DNA of 64,000 bases. Source: Zeugodacus cucurbitae (Eukaryota; Arthropoda; Insecta; Diptera; Tephritidae). Both the position numbers and the translations under genes were made by a program. Shown here in pieces: positions 45,402 through 58,413 of the stretch. Every line of letters begins with the position of its first letter. Within the stretch, counting starts at the first letter, position 1. The DNA lies in assembly GCF_028554725.1 (NCBI RefSeq), contig NC_071670.1, forward strand, positions 60,204,501 to 60,268,500, written 5' to 3'. Below the pieces are notes generated by a model. That model was not told the DNA's origin, did no database searches, and saw only the letters and a list, made by a program, of their open reading frames with translations.

Positions 45402-45406
<5 letters not shown>
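44411..45406. other. Gene-free stretch ending in GAT and GT microsatellites
   Basis: A GAT triplet run of about seven units lies at 45238-45259, followed by a GCGCATGCGCGC alternating purine-pyrimidine block. Frames at 44862-45101 on both strands and 45117-45522 are made by microsatellites and composition. Confidence 0.55.

Positions 45407-45458
<52 letters not shown>
45407..45458 (+). repeat. (GT)26 perfect microsatellite
   Basis: Twenty-six uninterrupted GT units. Together with a nearby CA tract at 45566-45578 and flanking TATATA runs it forms loosely inverted sequence. Likely to be length-polymorphic. Confidence 0.97.
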
Positions 45459-45465
<7 letters not shown>

Positions 45466-47617
45466 ACAGCCAAAGTCAAGCTGTGAAGAAGGTAAAGAAA
45501 GAAATTTATTCTTCCTTATCAAGTCAGGGGTGAAATGTGTATGAAAGAAGAAAAATAACTGCGCTCACACACACACACATACACATATATATATACACAC
45601 ATAAGATGCAACTCTTAGTCACATTGTGGTGGAGAAGCAGAGGAGGACTTGTCTACAACAACAACAGTAGACTTGATAGCCCTGCAAGGCACTGCAACTA
45701 TATCGCTCTATGTTGTTGTTGTTTTTGTTGTAATTGTTGTTTGAACGCTTGGTCAGCCGCATCTTGCCGGTTAGCTAGACTCTAGTTCAGTCCAGTCCAG
45801 TCACTCACTCAGCACCAAGCGCTTGGCTGCCACTTTGTTTGTGTTTGGAATGTGGTGCGGCAGTGTGGTGTGGTGTACAACAACAACAACAACAAAACAT
45901 CTTTACCTTTGCACACGTGTGTTTTTTCAGATATCAATGCATTTGTTATTGTTGCTGCTGTCATAGCCAAGCGGTTGCCAATTGGATTGTTGGTCGCTTG
46001 GACTCTCGGCGTCTACGTCGTCTTTTTCCCCTGTCTTCCACTCATCGTCATCGCATATCTATTTCGTAGCTATTATTCTTATTTCCCTATCATTTGCTTT
46101 TATTGTTGTATCTATCATAGTCATTCGTTTTTTCTTATTGTAGTTGTTGTAATTTAATTTAAATACAAAATGTTTTTCTTATGTAAAATTTATGGGCACA
46201 GAAATGGTTTTTGAAATTAATGTCGATAAAATGACGGCAAAGAAATACATATATTCAGACATACATACATATATATGTCTAGTCTAGTATAAACAAGTGC
46301 ATTAAGAAGGGCCAAATGCTGGTCCAGCTTTGCACAGCCACTCAGCGGTTGACCCGCAGCGTTTCTTGGCCGTTCGTTGCAGTTGAGCTCATCGCATACC
46401 ATCACACACACACACACACTCATATCAAATACGTTTGTATGTCTGCATTTCGTTTTTTACAAATTCCAATTAAACTTTTGTGTTTTTTTGTTGGGCTTTG
46501 TTGCAAAGCAACAAATTATTGTTGTCCAAAAGCGCCAGCAACAACAGGTGCCAACTAACAACTAACGTGTTGGCTATTATTATTATAATTTTGTTGTTGT
46601 TGTTATAATTTATATACTTTTGTTTTTGTATTGCAGCTATTCACTTTTACTTCTAATGAATTCCGCCGCGGGTAGTGTTCGATAATTTTCAACTCTCATT
46701 TAATGGGTTTCCTAATAAAAGCTCACATTTATCACTTGTTGTGGCGCTTTTTCATGTAATCTCGGCTGTTTTTAGTGCAATCGCTCGCGAGGTTTATTAA
46801 TTGTCCCTAGATAAGTTTTTTAAGTGGCTTAGAATTAATTTTTCATTAAGAAAATTCAGTAACTTTTGACTCTGGAAACCAGCAAGTGCCCCAAGTGAAT
46901 CCTCAAAAAACCTCTCGAGTCAAGTTATTCATCTTTATCTGGTTATTTTATCCTTTCTTGTGAACTTTTAGCTATTCAATCTAAGCTAATCACAGTATTA
47001 GATTAATTAACTATCTGACTAGGAAGGATTTAGTTATGTCCAGATCCGATCAGTTCAGTATTGTACTAACTCTAACTGCTTAGATATTTTAAATATCTGC
47101 ATATCTCTGCATTTCGTCTTCGTAAGTGATTCGACTGCAAATGATTTATTTAATTTCTTTAAGTTGAAGTTATAACTTTAAAATGTATTCTTCTCAATAT
47201 TCATTTGATTAGACTAGTGGCCGAAAAAAATATGAAGTTAACGATATCAAAAAGATTTCACTATCTGTTTTTTATGGTCCATTACAATCCGAATTTAGTC
47301 CTTGACAATTGCCGAGATATACACTGGGAAATTCTGATGACCGAGTCTGAAGCAAATGTGGTCGTTTATCCGGTTTATTTTTCTTACAGCTTTCATAAAA
47401 AGTATGGATCATTGCTGAGAGAAGTTCACTTGGTATCCATAGACATTTCTATAATTCATTGGAGACACCGGCTGAGAATACCGTGCTTGAATACCATATC
47501 TGTATTTCTACTTAAAATGTCAAACATTTTCATACTTTAGGGAATTCATATTTCGAAGTATCGAGAATCAGTGATCTCCAAAAACAGAAATTGGTATTCT
47601 CTTTGTAAAAATACCGA
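45459..47617. other. Gene-free stretch with opa-type and TACATA microsatellites
   Basis: CAA/TTG runs at about 45657, 45711-45737, 45877-45895 and 46591-46602 open short frames (45537-46157) that are not genes. TACATACATA is at about 46260. ACACAC at 46404-46417. A 111-codon frame at 47205-47540 has ordinary composition but no domain I recognise. No structured RNA recognised. Confidence 0.5.
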
Positions 47618-48312
47618 TTTTTATACTCTCGCAACCTGTTGCACCCGTGCAAGGGATAACTTGAGTAAAAATTAATGGCAGAAGGACTGCGCTGAGATTT
47701 TTTTACAAAATGGAAAATGGGCGTGGTGTCGCCCACTTATGGGTCAAAATCTCAAGAACTACTCGACAGATTTCAATGAAATTCGGTATATAATATCTTC
47801 TTGACACCCTGATGACACGGGTGGAATATGGGCGAAATCGGTTTACAACTACGTCTACTTCCCATATAACTCAATTTTGAATTCTTTTGATTCGTTCACT
47901 TTATAATACATATATAGTGCCTAAGGGTAATTTTTCACCAAAAATATAGGTAAATCCCTCAGATATTTTTATGTAATTCATTCCCTCTGAATTTTTTTCT
48001 TATAACAGTTTCTCTCTGTACCTGAAATGGTAAAAATCGGGACATAACTTCCCCCAGATCCCATATACCTAATAAGAGTAATATTAAATTAAGACTATAC
48101 GCTCCGTCTTCGTCTTGGTGGTGAAAACGAGTGAAATCGGTTTAGGGATTACCTCAGTCCCCATATACTATTTATGGTGATTTTCGTTATTCTATTGAAC
48201 TTTATGCCGAATATATGGGTCGAATTGTGTTGTCTTTATAAAATTACTTAAATAAATTGCGAGAGTATAAAATGTTCGGTTACACCCGAACTTAGCCCTT
48301 CCTTACTTGTTT
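47618..48312 (+). mobile_element. Helentron-type non-autonomous element, about 0.69 kb
   Basis: Subterminal inverted repeats are perfect over 15 bp: TTTATACTCTCGCAA at 47620-47634 and TTGCGAGAGTATAAA at 48257-48271. Just downstream a hairpin GTTCGG-TTACAC-CCGAAC is followed by TTAGCCCTTCCTTACTTG to the 3' end. This order (5' subterminal repeat, 3' subterminal repeat, 3' hairpin, short tail) is that of Helentron-associated/DINE-like elements, which carry no protein and rely on a rolling-circle Rep/helicase. The interior has the wording of a well-spread dipteran repeat family (GGGCGTGGTGTCGCCC at about 47718). It has no internal frame. No Rep/helicase source is in the window. Confidence 0.75.
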
Positions 48313-50308
48313 GTTTGAAATTTGTTCTTAAAATCGGTTAAGACGACTTAAGTTCAATTTTGTCGTTTTGAAATTTTGTTTTGTTTTGTTTTGTTTTTTC
48401 TTTTAAATCTCCAGTTCTAAGGCCCTGTTTAAGTCAAAACATATTGTCGAGTCTCAAGTAAATTGAGCAAAATCTCGCAGTGTCCGCCTTGACTTAAGTC
48501 CACTTAAGCTATTTTATCAGATTATCATATATTGATAATACCATAAATATGTTCCACCGTTTTATTTCGAAACTCTTTTTTTCCGTTTTAAGCGCTTACA
48601 GCTTTCTTTTTATTGGCTTTTTTCTCAATTTTGCCTACAAAAATAGATTTTTTTTAATTTCCGTAGAAACTGCTGTCTGTGCTGTTCGCTTAAAAAGTCA
48701 CTTCCTCTCTCAGCTTTTTCGCTGAGTGATTTCGCCAGTAAAATTAATAATGTCTTTATTTGTATGCATCTATAAATGTGTGTTGTTATTGTTGTTGTAT
48801 TTTTCGCATAAAACCAGTAAATATTTTAATTTATTTACATTTAATAATGCTGACTAAACTCACTTGACCCAATGACTTGGTAGTCGAAATGAGACAGCGG
48901 AAGCGCTCTCCCATATAAACTTCATACACATTTTTGCTTATATACTTAGTTACATACATATTGTATATATGTATGTATAACGGATTTATATTTATGCTTT
49001 GCAACCACTTCAATAAATTGATTTACTTGTTGAGTATTTTTTTTTTTTTTCAACTGACGACTACTGACTACTGTCTACTCCATCAGTTGTTTATTGTTGC
49101 TGCTTTGCCAATTTAGTAAGTCATTCATATTTCTGCTGTTGTTGCAATTTAAATCGCAAATAAATATAAATTCATATTAAATAAATAATCAAGCCATACA
49201 ACTCAATTATTAAATGTTTTTATGAACTCATTTTGCACTATCAATTGTTGATCCGCTGGCCTGTTAGTTCAACTGCTTTGATATCCGGTCAAACCGGTTA
49301 CTTTAATATTTATTATGCGATCATGTTGGTGTTGTTGTTGTGATGCGTTTTGTTTAGAAAAATAAAATCATAAAACTTTGTTTTGAATGTGTACAATAAG
49401 CGTTATTGCAATTAAAACAAACTACATCTTTCGTCAGTTCCTCTTTCACTGCATCTTCTGTCTGTTATTATTATTATTATTTAATTTTTTTTGTTACAAA
49501 AACACCAATGAATATTATTTAATATGATGGCATATTGTCATAGCTAGCTTAATTTTTGTTTGTTTTCATTGTATTTAATCCATTTATGCGCGAAATATGT
49601 GAATTTTGAGCTATTCTTATGCTGATGCGTTGATGTTGTTATTTATGTATGTATATGCATTCATATGGATGTTCGTGAGTATATTATATCTATACATACA
49701 TATATGTATATATACGACATTTCTAAATTGCCGCATAATTGATGGCTTTATATAGAGACGCGCTTTTTGTTGTTGTTGTTTGGTTTTATTTTTTATTTTT
49801 TTGTTTAAAATTTGAGACGTCTCATTCATGTTGCGAGTAAGATAATGATGCTGAGATAATAGAGAATTTGTTAAAAATGTGATTCGAAGGTCGTTTGTGC
49901 AAAATATTACAATTTAATAAATACGTACATATATGCTCAGTATGTTATAATAGTGTTACTGCCAGGTTTCGCTAATACTATTTCTAAAATATTTTAAATA
50001 TTCCCAAAAACAGCTTTTGATATATTTACATCACTGTTCAAACATTTCCGTTGAATGTATTGTTAGACAACATGATTATTGGAAGATAATGTGAGAGGAA
50101 AAATCTATTAGGAGTGAGAGAAGTGTTATAGTCGATATTGTTCAGCATCATAGAATAAAATCTTCTTTAATTTTCTTAACTGACGTACAAGTAGAGGAAT
50201 ATAACAATGGTTTGTATTAAAAAATTAGCTGCGGGATTACAGCAACTCTAAAGGATTTCTCTGAAGTCGTTAAACAACAAATACCTTTTTTCAAGTAATT
50301 TGAAACTA
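48313..50308. other. Gene-free stretch
   Basis: TTTTG runs at 48376-48399, TTG runs at about 48780 and 49768, and TATGTATG microsatellites at about 48965 and 49645. Frames of 60-70 codons occur on both strands at 48831-49116 and 49617-49829. No element recognised. Confidence 0.5.
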
Positions 50309-50551
50309 CAGTGGAATTTCTCTAACTCGAATCACCATAATCCACAAAAATAATAAAATCATTTTTCTTGTTCACCTTTATACGACTCCTTTAAAATTGT
50401 ACCTTGATAGTAAAATTTTAAATTTTGTATTATGCCTGGTCGAAAAGTTCGATTTATAGAAGGAAATTTGTATGCAATTTTTTACCACTTCAAGAGTTCG
50501 AGTTATGGAGATCTTCGAGTTATAGGAGTTCGAGTTATGGAAGTTTAACTG
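50309..50551. mobile_element. pogo-like MITE, 243 bp (copy P3)
   Basis: The left end CAGTGGAATTTCTCTAACTC and the inverted right end CAGTTAAACTTCCATAACTC lie inside TA (50307-50308, 50552-50553). It aligns in reverse complement to P2 at 18636-18903 over its whole length, including the CCTGGTCGAAAAGTTCGAT block. Both TA flanks are intact, so it is the best-preserved of the three. Non-coding. Confidence 0.8.
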
Positions 50552-50553
50552 TA

Positions 50554-53500
50554 TTTTATTTTTTTATGATTTTTAATATAAATTTTAGTAGTAAAATATT
50601 GTTTTTATGGAAGAACTTTATTTACATTTTTTTCTTACAAAAATTTAAAAGAAAATTTCGTCTCGATAAAATTAAAAAAAAAAATAATAATTACATAAAC
50701 ATAATTGTTTTTTATAATAAATAATGTAATCCTGGTATAAAATTTATAACGAATTCAGCTTTTCCAAGGGTCAAAAATACTTCTTTTGAGTCTAAAACCT
50801 TCTAAGAATACTAAGAAAAATAGACACAGCGCTACCTAGCGTGAGTTTTAGGTAAGAAAAAATATTAGTAATTAATTTTTTAACCCAAAACATATTACTA
50901 TGTATTATATATCGCAACATTAAAAAATCAAATTAATTGTTTCATTTAATTTTAATAAATATTTCATACAAATTTGACGAGCCATCCAGTTTTTATATGA
51001 ACAAAAAATACTTTTAAAGGTTTAAATTTAAATGTAAATATTTTTCTAATGTCGTGGGTCCCTTTTATCTCCCCATTATACATATATCAAACGAAAATAT
51101 TTATAACACAAATTTTCTAACATTTTTTTTATTTTCAAAATTTTCAAATTTCTTCGATTATCTGCGACACTCTGTTGTCACAAGTGCGACATCTGCTGGT
51201 AGCTGCGTGGTAGCTTTGCTTGCTTTTATTCAAGTACACAACCACATACGAGAAGTCTTAACGCAACATTGTGTATTTAGTGAACTTTGCGACATCTATG
51301 AGTGATTTTCCAAATGAATTTATTATGTCTTGCGTTCAACGTTTCATATAAACATGAAACTTAATTAGGATTTGCTACCCCTGCTGAGTACATTTTTCAC
51401 AGACATTATCGAAATTATTTATACAAATTTGGTTCGAAGATTGCTCCGGTTACTCTCTTGTAATAATATCCTTCCTTCCAAAACCATAATTTTACACGAT
51501 TCCCCTTAATAATGATAAGCTATATAAAATAAATATTGTGCAGCTATTTTTTTGCTCAGCACTGTAATTTTTTTACTTGCTTTTATATTATGTATATATT
51601 TTTACTTATGTAGAATTTTTTTATTTTAATTTTCCTTTTGTTTCGCTTTAATTTCTCTCAATTTTTTTATCCATCGCGGAGTTCCAGCAGTTGCGCGCAC
51701 ATCATTTCTATAACCGCCATTTAATTTATTTTGCATGATTTGTGGTTATGGCACTGTGATTTTCTATACATCAGTACATATTTACAAATATATGGACTAA
51801 CTTCCGGTCATTAGAACAGTTGTTGGTTTTTGTGTTTCGAAAAGGTTTTTATTTGTTGAGTCTTGTATTACTATATACCATAGCTTTGTTTTAATATGCT
51901 TCCACCAATGTAGGAGTATTTACCTAGGATGTACAGATGTTTGTTTACATAAATATGTATAACGTATGTAGATACCTGTATGCGCTTTCTAGTAGCATGT
52001 AGTTAAGTATACACCTTTTCTTTCCTACTACTATTGACGAAAGGGTATGGATATTTAGGGGTTAAGTAAATGTGATGGAATTTGATTTTAATTGCGGAAA
52101 AATTCCGAAAATAATTTTTGGTCGGAAAATTTGGTCTGGATATATGTATGTATGTATATGAAATGTAGTCGTATTTCAAGAAGCATTTAAGTGGGTTTTC
52201 TTTAATTATTTCTTCTTTGAAGTGGCAAACCTCAAAAAAATATGAAAGACAGAAGCATGGGCATCCTTTATACCTACATACATACTTAGAACATGGAAGA
52301 AGCATAAGCGATTATCACACCTAATAAAAAGGACTTGGAAAAGAACAATAAATGAGAAAACAAATATAAGAACCTCAAACCTTAACCCCTTATAACCTAA
52401 ATCTTGAACGCTCATAAAATTATTTATAAAGAAGGAGCTTTTGAGAAGAAGTATAGAAGTATTCTTAACCCTTTGAGCAGTTTTATTTTTGTTTTGACGT
52501 ACAAGCTGTTCAGTTATTGTGCAAGCCTGATTCTCAATAAGCGAAGTACAAATTTATCTTAAAAAGTACAAAAAAATTTCAGAATTTATTTGTTTGTGGG
52601 TGCATATAAGGTAACCCATATATAATATAATACATAATAAAATACAAGAAAAAAATCTCTAGCTCACTGAGTTGAATGAGCGTCTTCCATTTGAGCTCAA
52701 GTACGCTTCAGTAATAAATCCCAAGTGCTCTCCACGCTGTCAGAGCGCAAGGCAAAGTTTTGTATGTAATTGAGCTGTCATGCTGTGACAGGATCCCTCT
52801 TCACTGGCAAGTAAAATGTGCTGCATTCAATGGAGAGTGAAGTAAAGACAAACATTTACGAGGGTACATATATTTTCAAATGGGTTCAAGATGATATTTT
52901 ATTTTCTTCTCAAATCTTTCCAAACTTCATTTTAAAGCATTTGTGATTTTCAGTGGTTTCTGGTAAAACTTTTCTTCTCCTCCAAGCTAGTGCTTACAAT
53001 TGCGCTCATTTACAATAAAAAAGCAAAAAAATAAAAACACAATTATTTTGAAATTACAGCATTTGCACATCGCCAACTTCCGGTTTACATCAATCAAAGT
53101 CTTTGAGTGATCAACGAACTTTCTGTACATTTGCTTTAGAGCTCTTACTTTGATTGTTTTAATTTTAATGCCTGTTTTCCAATTGTAAATTGGTATTTGC
53201 ATTCAACAACTTACGTAACTTGTTTTGGCAGCCACATTGGTTTACCATTACACACTTACCTTTTGGCTTGTCACTTGCCACATGCCACTTGGCGCTTGCG
53301 AAATTATCTACTGATTGGTTTACGAACAGTAATTGCTCGCTTTGTTTGTTGTTGTTGTCGTTGTTGCTAATGATACGCATTGTCGCCGGTGCTGGCAGAC
53401 ACAGCCATACAACATTTACATTTGCCATTTCCGGTTGAGTAATATGTTGGAGGTGTGTATGATGTGTGTGTGTTTTTAGTTTGTATTCAAGGCCAAGTTT

Positions 53501-53600
53501 ATAGCGAAAATTTTCAAAGAAAATCATGCAAAAAATTTAGTTTTATTTATACAAATTTGTTTATATACGAGTACAAGAGTTACTTAGTGATTGATGGGTT
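50554..53600. other. Gene-free stretch
   Basis: Frames of 67-120 codons occur, mostly overlapping pairs on opposite strands (53165-53527 minus with 53190-53438 plus). No domain. TATGTATGTATA lies at about 52143. A TTTTAG|GTAAGA word at 50858-50866 has a good donor but no pyrimidine tract. Confidence 0.5.
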
Positions 53601-54610
53601 TGTTTTTTTTCAGATGTCAGCTCCGATTTATTATACTTATTTTGGATTGTTTGTAATTTTTTTTTATTTTATTTTTTTTTTTAAAATACTGTTTTTTATT
53701 TTTATTTAAAAAATCATTTTTTTTATTTAAAAAAAATTTTATTTTTATTTGAAAAATATTTTATTTTTATTTTTATTTAAAATTTTTTTTTTATTTTTTT
53801 TTTTAATTTTTATTTAAAAATTATTTTATTGTTATTTTTATTTAAAACATATTTTTTTTAAATTTATTTTTATTTATTTTTTTTTTAATTTTTATTTAAA
53901 AAATATTTTATTGTTATTTTTATTTAAATTTTTTTTTTTTTTAATTTTTATTTTATTTTATAATTTTTATTTAAAAAATATTTTTTTTTATTTTTATTTG
54001 AAAAATATTTAAAATTTATTTTTATTCAAAATTTTTTTTTTATTTTTTTTTTTTAATTTTTATTTAAAAAATATTTTATTGTTATTTTTATTTAAAACAT
54101 ATTTTTTTTAATTTATTTTTATTTATTTTTTTTTAATTTTTATTTAAAAAATATTTTATTGTTATTTTTATTTAAAAAAATTTTTTTTTATTTTTATTTG
54201 AAAAATATTTAAAATTTATTTGTATTTAAAAAATCATTTTTGTATTTTTATTTAAATTTTTTTTATTATTTTTTTTTAATTTTTATTTAAAAAATATTTT
54301 ATTGTTATTTTTATTTAAAAAATATTTTTTTTTTATTTTTATTTTTTTTTTATTTTTTTTTTTTTTTAATTTTTATTTTTTTTTAATTTTTATTTAAAAA
54401 ATATTTTTTTTTATTTTTATTTGAAAAATATTTTATTTTTATTTTTATTTAAAGAATCATTTTTTTTATTTTTATTTAAATTTTTTTTTAATTTTTATTT
54501 AAAAAATATTTTATTGTTATTTTTATTTAAAAAATATTTTTTTATTTTTATTATTTTTTTAATTATTAAAAGATTAAAGATTTTTGATTTTTTTTTTTTA
54601 ATAAAAATTT
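53601..54610 (+). repeat. A/T minisatellite, about 80-bp period
   Basis: The only regular interruption in this T/A block is ATTGTTATTTTTATTTAAA, at 53828, 53910, 54078, 54158, 54301 and 54513. Spacings are 82, 168, 80, 143 and 212 bp, consistent with one or two units of about 70-84 bp each and some loss. Every instance is preceded by TTTTTATTTAAAAAATATTTT. The apparent 101-codon frame at 54421-54726 is Phe/Leu/Lys low complexity from the repeat. Confidence 0.8.
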
Positions 54611-57101
54611 CTCAAAATCGAGTTAAGCTTATATTGAGGCATAAACTCAAGCTCTCAACTAATCTTTTGTTCGACAATGTATGCTACTGTCAACACACAT
54701 ACATAAATACTAAATATATTTATTAGTCTTCAGTCTATTTTTATTATTTTTCATTCTCATATTTTTCTTCCCATAAACTTTATTTTCATTTTCAACTTGA
54801 ACTTACTCTAATTGTTTTGACTTTGAAAAAGTTGGGGTGTTGCAATAGCATTTTGTGTGTTCAAAAGCAAGCAAGTTGCTACAAATAGTTGTTGTTGTTG
54901 TAAATTTGAATAACTATGTGCACTTGTGTTGATTTTAATAGCACTTATAAAAGCTTTTTTCAAGCTACATTTTGTAACATTTAAGTAAATCAAACTTTAA
55001 ACTAGGCTAAATGTCGCTCGTCTGCAGTGACATGTCACGAAATTTAAGGTGTGTGTAGGTCTCATGTGTGTAAACAATACACGCGTTCATGAGAAAATAT
55101 TTTTAGAAAAAATAAATTTTATTTTATATTTGGTATATATGAACTACAAAAAATATCCAAAGAAAAAAATTAAAGAAAATTGTTCTGAAAGATAAATTGT
55201 GTCAACATTTATATATTCCTTATAATCAAAACTTCATATATTCATTTGTAAATGTATATAAACGTATGCACGTCTTCAATTTTCATGCCTTTTATGAATT
55301 AAAGTAAACTCTTTAAATCGCTAAATGTGCTGACAGCACTTCCTCTCCACTCAGCGGTGGTCTGGCACTTTGCCACTCGTGTTACGACGGGGTTCAAACA
55401 CCTAAGACACTCAACATAACATATCAGTTCAGTACACACTCATGGATGATTTCGACTATATAAATACATACAAACATATAAGTATACATATAGGTCAACC
55501 GCAGTACATCAATTGCTGATCAGCTGGTCTTTAAGCCTATTTTAGCCATTTATTCGTATTTCTTATTGCCTTCTGTTCGCCTCACTTTTTGCCAAAACTT
55601 CGGCCAAATATGACTCAATCGCTTTCGATTCTTCGTTCTTCCACTACTCTGTTATACCAGCACTTTTGCGCCGTCTTCAAATATATTTTTGCTTTGGCGT
55701 TTATTCGCCGCTTAATGAGCTACTTGGTCAAAAGTGCGGCTCAATTAAAACAAAACGAAAAAAAAAGATTCGGAAATCATAAAAATCGCATACACGAAGA
55801 ATACAGCTTAGCTGCTGCTTTGGCGTGAGTTGCCAGAATTTTCGCCACAAACACTTTTGTAGAGTGAGAATCTCCAACTCTTTGCAGCTTGCAAACTTTT
55901 TTGGTTTTTATGGCTTATCTAAATTTAATGTTGCTCATTAGCGCTGAATTTCTTTTGCCGGCGGTCTATTGTCAAGTTTTTTATATTCCTTTTTTATTTT
56001 TATTTTTTTTTTTAATTTTTTTTCGCAAAAAAATTACTGTCTTTTCTCACCTGTGTCGATGAAGCGATTTATTTATTTTATTTTAGTTGCTTCTTTTTAT
56101 CGTTTCTTTTTTTGGCGTAAAAGCGGAAGTTGCTTTCAATACTTATTTTTAATTTGCATTAATTAGAAATTACGGTTTTTGTCTCAATGGGGATTGGGTT
56201 ATACTTAACTATAAAACTTCCAAAAGTGTAGAATGTTCTTTAAAAGGAAGCTAAATCTATTTTTGATGCATTTTTTTAATATTTTTAAATAAACAGACAA
56301 CAACGAAGTGTAACAGCGTAAATCGATTCTGTGAAATTTTGAAGCGCTCATTGAAAGCGCTGATTGAAATACCTAATGGCGTTTCGCACAGCCAAATTAA
56401 TTTAATACATTTAAGATTTTAATTGAGAAACCAGTATTTGCCCTTCGCACAGCCGGCTTTTCGATTAACGATCTGTTATACATTTTTATTTTTTCTATTC
56501 ATAAGATGTTGGTAAGTTTCATCAGTTAATTGCTGTTTTATCAATAAACAGAGTCAAATTTATAGCGGAGACACCAACCCCCAGAGTTGTATTCCAGTTT
56601 CAACCAGTTCAACTCGATTTGTATTCGATTAAAAATTAATGTAGTAAAATGAGATTTTTAATTTGGCTTGGTAAATCGATCTAAATCAGCGCTATAATCC
56701 AGCAACGGCCGGTTAATTGATCAATTAACTCCTGTGCGAAAGGGCTATTAGCTTGGGCGTGTGTAATATCGACTAAGACTATTATTCCTTAGGTAACACA
56801 TAATTTGAATAAAAAAATACATTTTTGTTAAAATATAAATGTTTTATTTAATTTGACTTCGACCATTTTTTATATGACTACGTTAATTAATCGGATATAT
56901 CTAAATACATTCTATTTAAAATTTTAAAACTTTTTTCCAATATAGTAGATTTTTAAAAACTCGACAAATGACGCTATAAGCGATTAAATTCATGTTTAAA
57001 ATCCGGTTTTGACAATGTTGGGGTTAAAATTCAAATTTTCAATATTTTTTCATGGTATTTTCAGTCAAATATTTCCAGCGTAAAAAACTCTAAAAATAAT
57101 T
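54611..57101. other. Gene-free stretch
   Basis: TTG runs at 54889-54900. Short TACATA runs at about 55466. Frames of 60-80 codons without domains. A CCTTAG|GTAACA word at about 56791 has a weak pyrimidine tract. Nothing recognised. Confidence 0.5.
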
Positions 57102-57693
57102 AAAACAAGAAAAACCGTTAACTTCGGCTGTACCGAAGCTAATATACCTTTCAAAGGTGCATTTTTTTTAGTAAATATGTGTTTAAGCAAATCTAAAGGC
57201 GTAAGAAAAAGTAAGTAAAAAAAAGAAAACATTTTACTAATTCTTTTTAGCCCGGTTGATTGCTAGAAACATTAAGGTTATATAGTTAGCCGATCTGAAC
57301 AATTTCTTCGGAGATTATATTATTACCTTAAGCAGTGATCCATGTCAAATTTCGTGAAGATGCCACGTCAAATGCGAAAATTTTCAATACAAGCTATTGA
57401 TTCCGATCGTTCGGTTTGTATGGCAGCTATATGATATAGTGGTCCGATATCGACAGTTCCGACAAATGAGCAGCTACTTGAAGAGAAAATAACATCTGCA
57501 AAATTTCAAAACGATATCTTAAAAGCTGAAGGACTAGTTCGTATATATACAGACAGACAGACAGACGGACATGGCTAAATCGACTCAGTTCAACATACTG
57601 ATCATTTATATATATACTTTATAGGGCCTCCGACGCTTCCTTCTGGGTGTTACAAACTTCGTGACAAACTTAATATACCCTGTTCAGGGTATA
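57102..57693 (-). mobile_element. mini-me-like non-autonomous element, uninterrupted copy
   Basis: Same structure as 9629-10940 but without the mariner: hairpin CTTCGGCTGTACCGAAG (about 57123-57139), a GACA microsatellite (about 57551-57566), a conserved core GGCTAAATCGACTCAG, a TATATATA tract (about 57607-57616) and the palindromic end TATACCCTGTTCAGGGTATA (57673-57692). It has the GGTTTGTATGGCAGCTATAT segment deleted from the other copy. It is non-coding and serves as the empty-site reference for the mariner at 10 kb. Confidence 0.8.
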
Positions 57694-58413
57694 AAAATAT
57701 AAAAATGCATGTCTAATATGAATAACATCAAAAATCGATATTATTAAATTTTTCGTAAATATTTTTTTCGCTTTTTATTTTTTTTATATTTTTTTTTTAA
57801 TTTTATTCTTATCTATTTCATTTCATATAATTTAATTTATTAATATTTGATTAGTGTTACTTTTTATTATACAATTTTTAATTCTCCCTCTTTCTTAAAT
57901 TGCTTTATTTCTTACTGTATTTCTCAATATCCTTTTATCTACTGCTTCCAATCTTCATTTCCCTCTGCATTGTTGTCTGCTACCAGGCGCTTAAAGAAAG
58001 GCGCCCTTAAACAACAAGACAGCAATTCATACTTGTTGTTGTTGTTATAGCTGCTGATGTAATTTTCAACAATTGTCTACGCTGCGCATTAAATAAATTG
58101 CTTTAAAAATGCCTTTCTCAATTTTACTTTTCTTTACTACAAAGGCACAACAACAACAGCTTGCAATTCAAATTAAAACAATACCGTGGATAATAGCTTT
58201 TGTTGTTGTGAATTTCATTTTCCTCAGATTTCCATTTATTAAATGTTGCAAATTTTTTATTATATTTTTTTATCATAATTTTTTCTATATTATCATATTA
58301 TTTATTGTTGTTGCCAAATTCATAGTAGCTGCCAACGCCAGGAGAGTGACTTTTCGCGAAAAACTTTCCATGCAAAAATGCGCAACTCCACTAATTAGCA
58401 TGTGAAATATATA
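57694..58413. other. Gene-free stretch
   Basis: T-rich, with TTG runs at 58033-58046. Two frames (57847-58050, 58109-58405) are Phe/Ile-rich without a domain and come from T-rich composition. Confidence 0.5.

Noticed and set aside
45117..45522. Frames with long His-Thr runs
   Set aside because: Translation of the (GT)26 tract on the minus strand.
50858..50866. TTTTAG|GTAAGA as a recursive splice site
   Set aside because: The upstream 20 bases are purine-mixed with no pyrimidine tract or branch point.
54421..54726. 101-codon Phe/Leu/Lys/Ile frame that looks like a membrane protein
   Set aside because: Entirely within the A/T minisatellite; low-complexity product.
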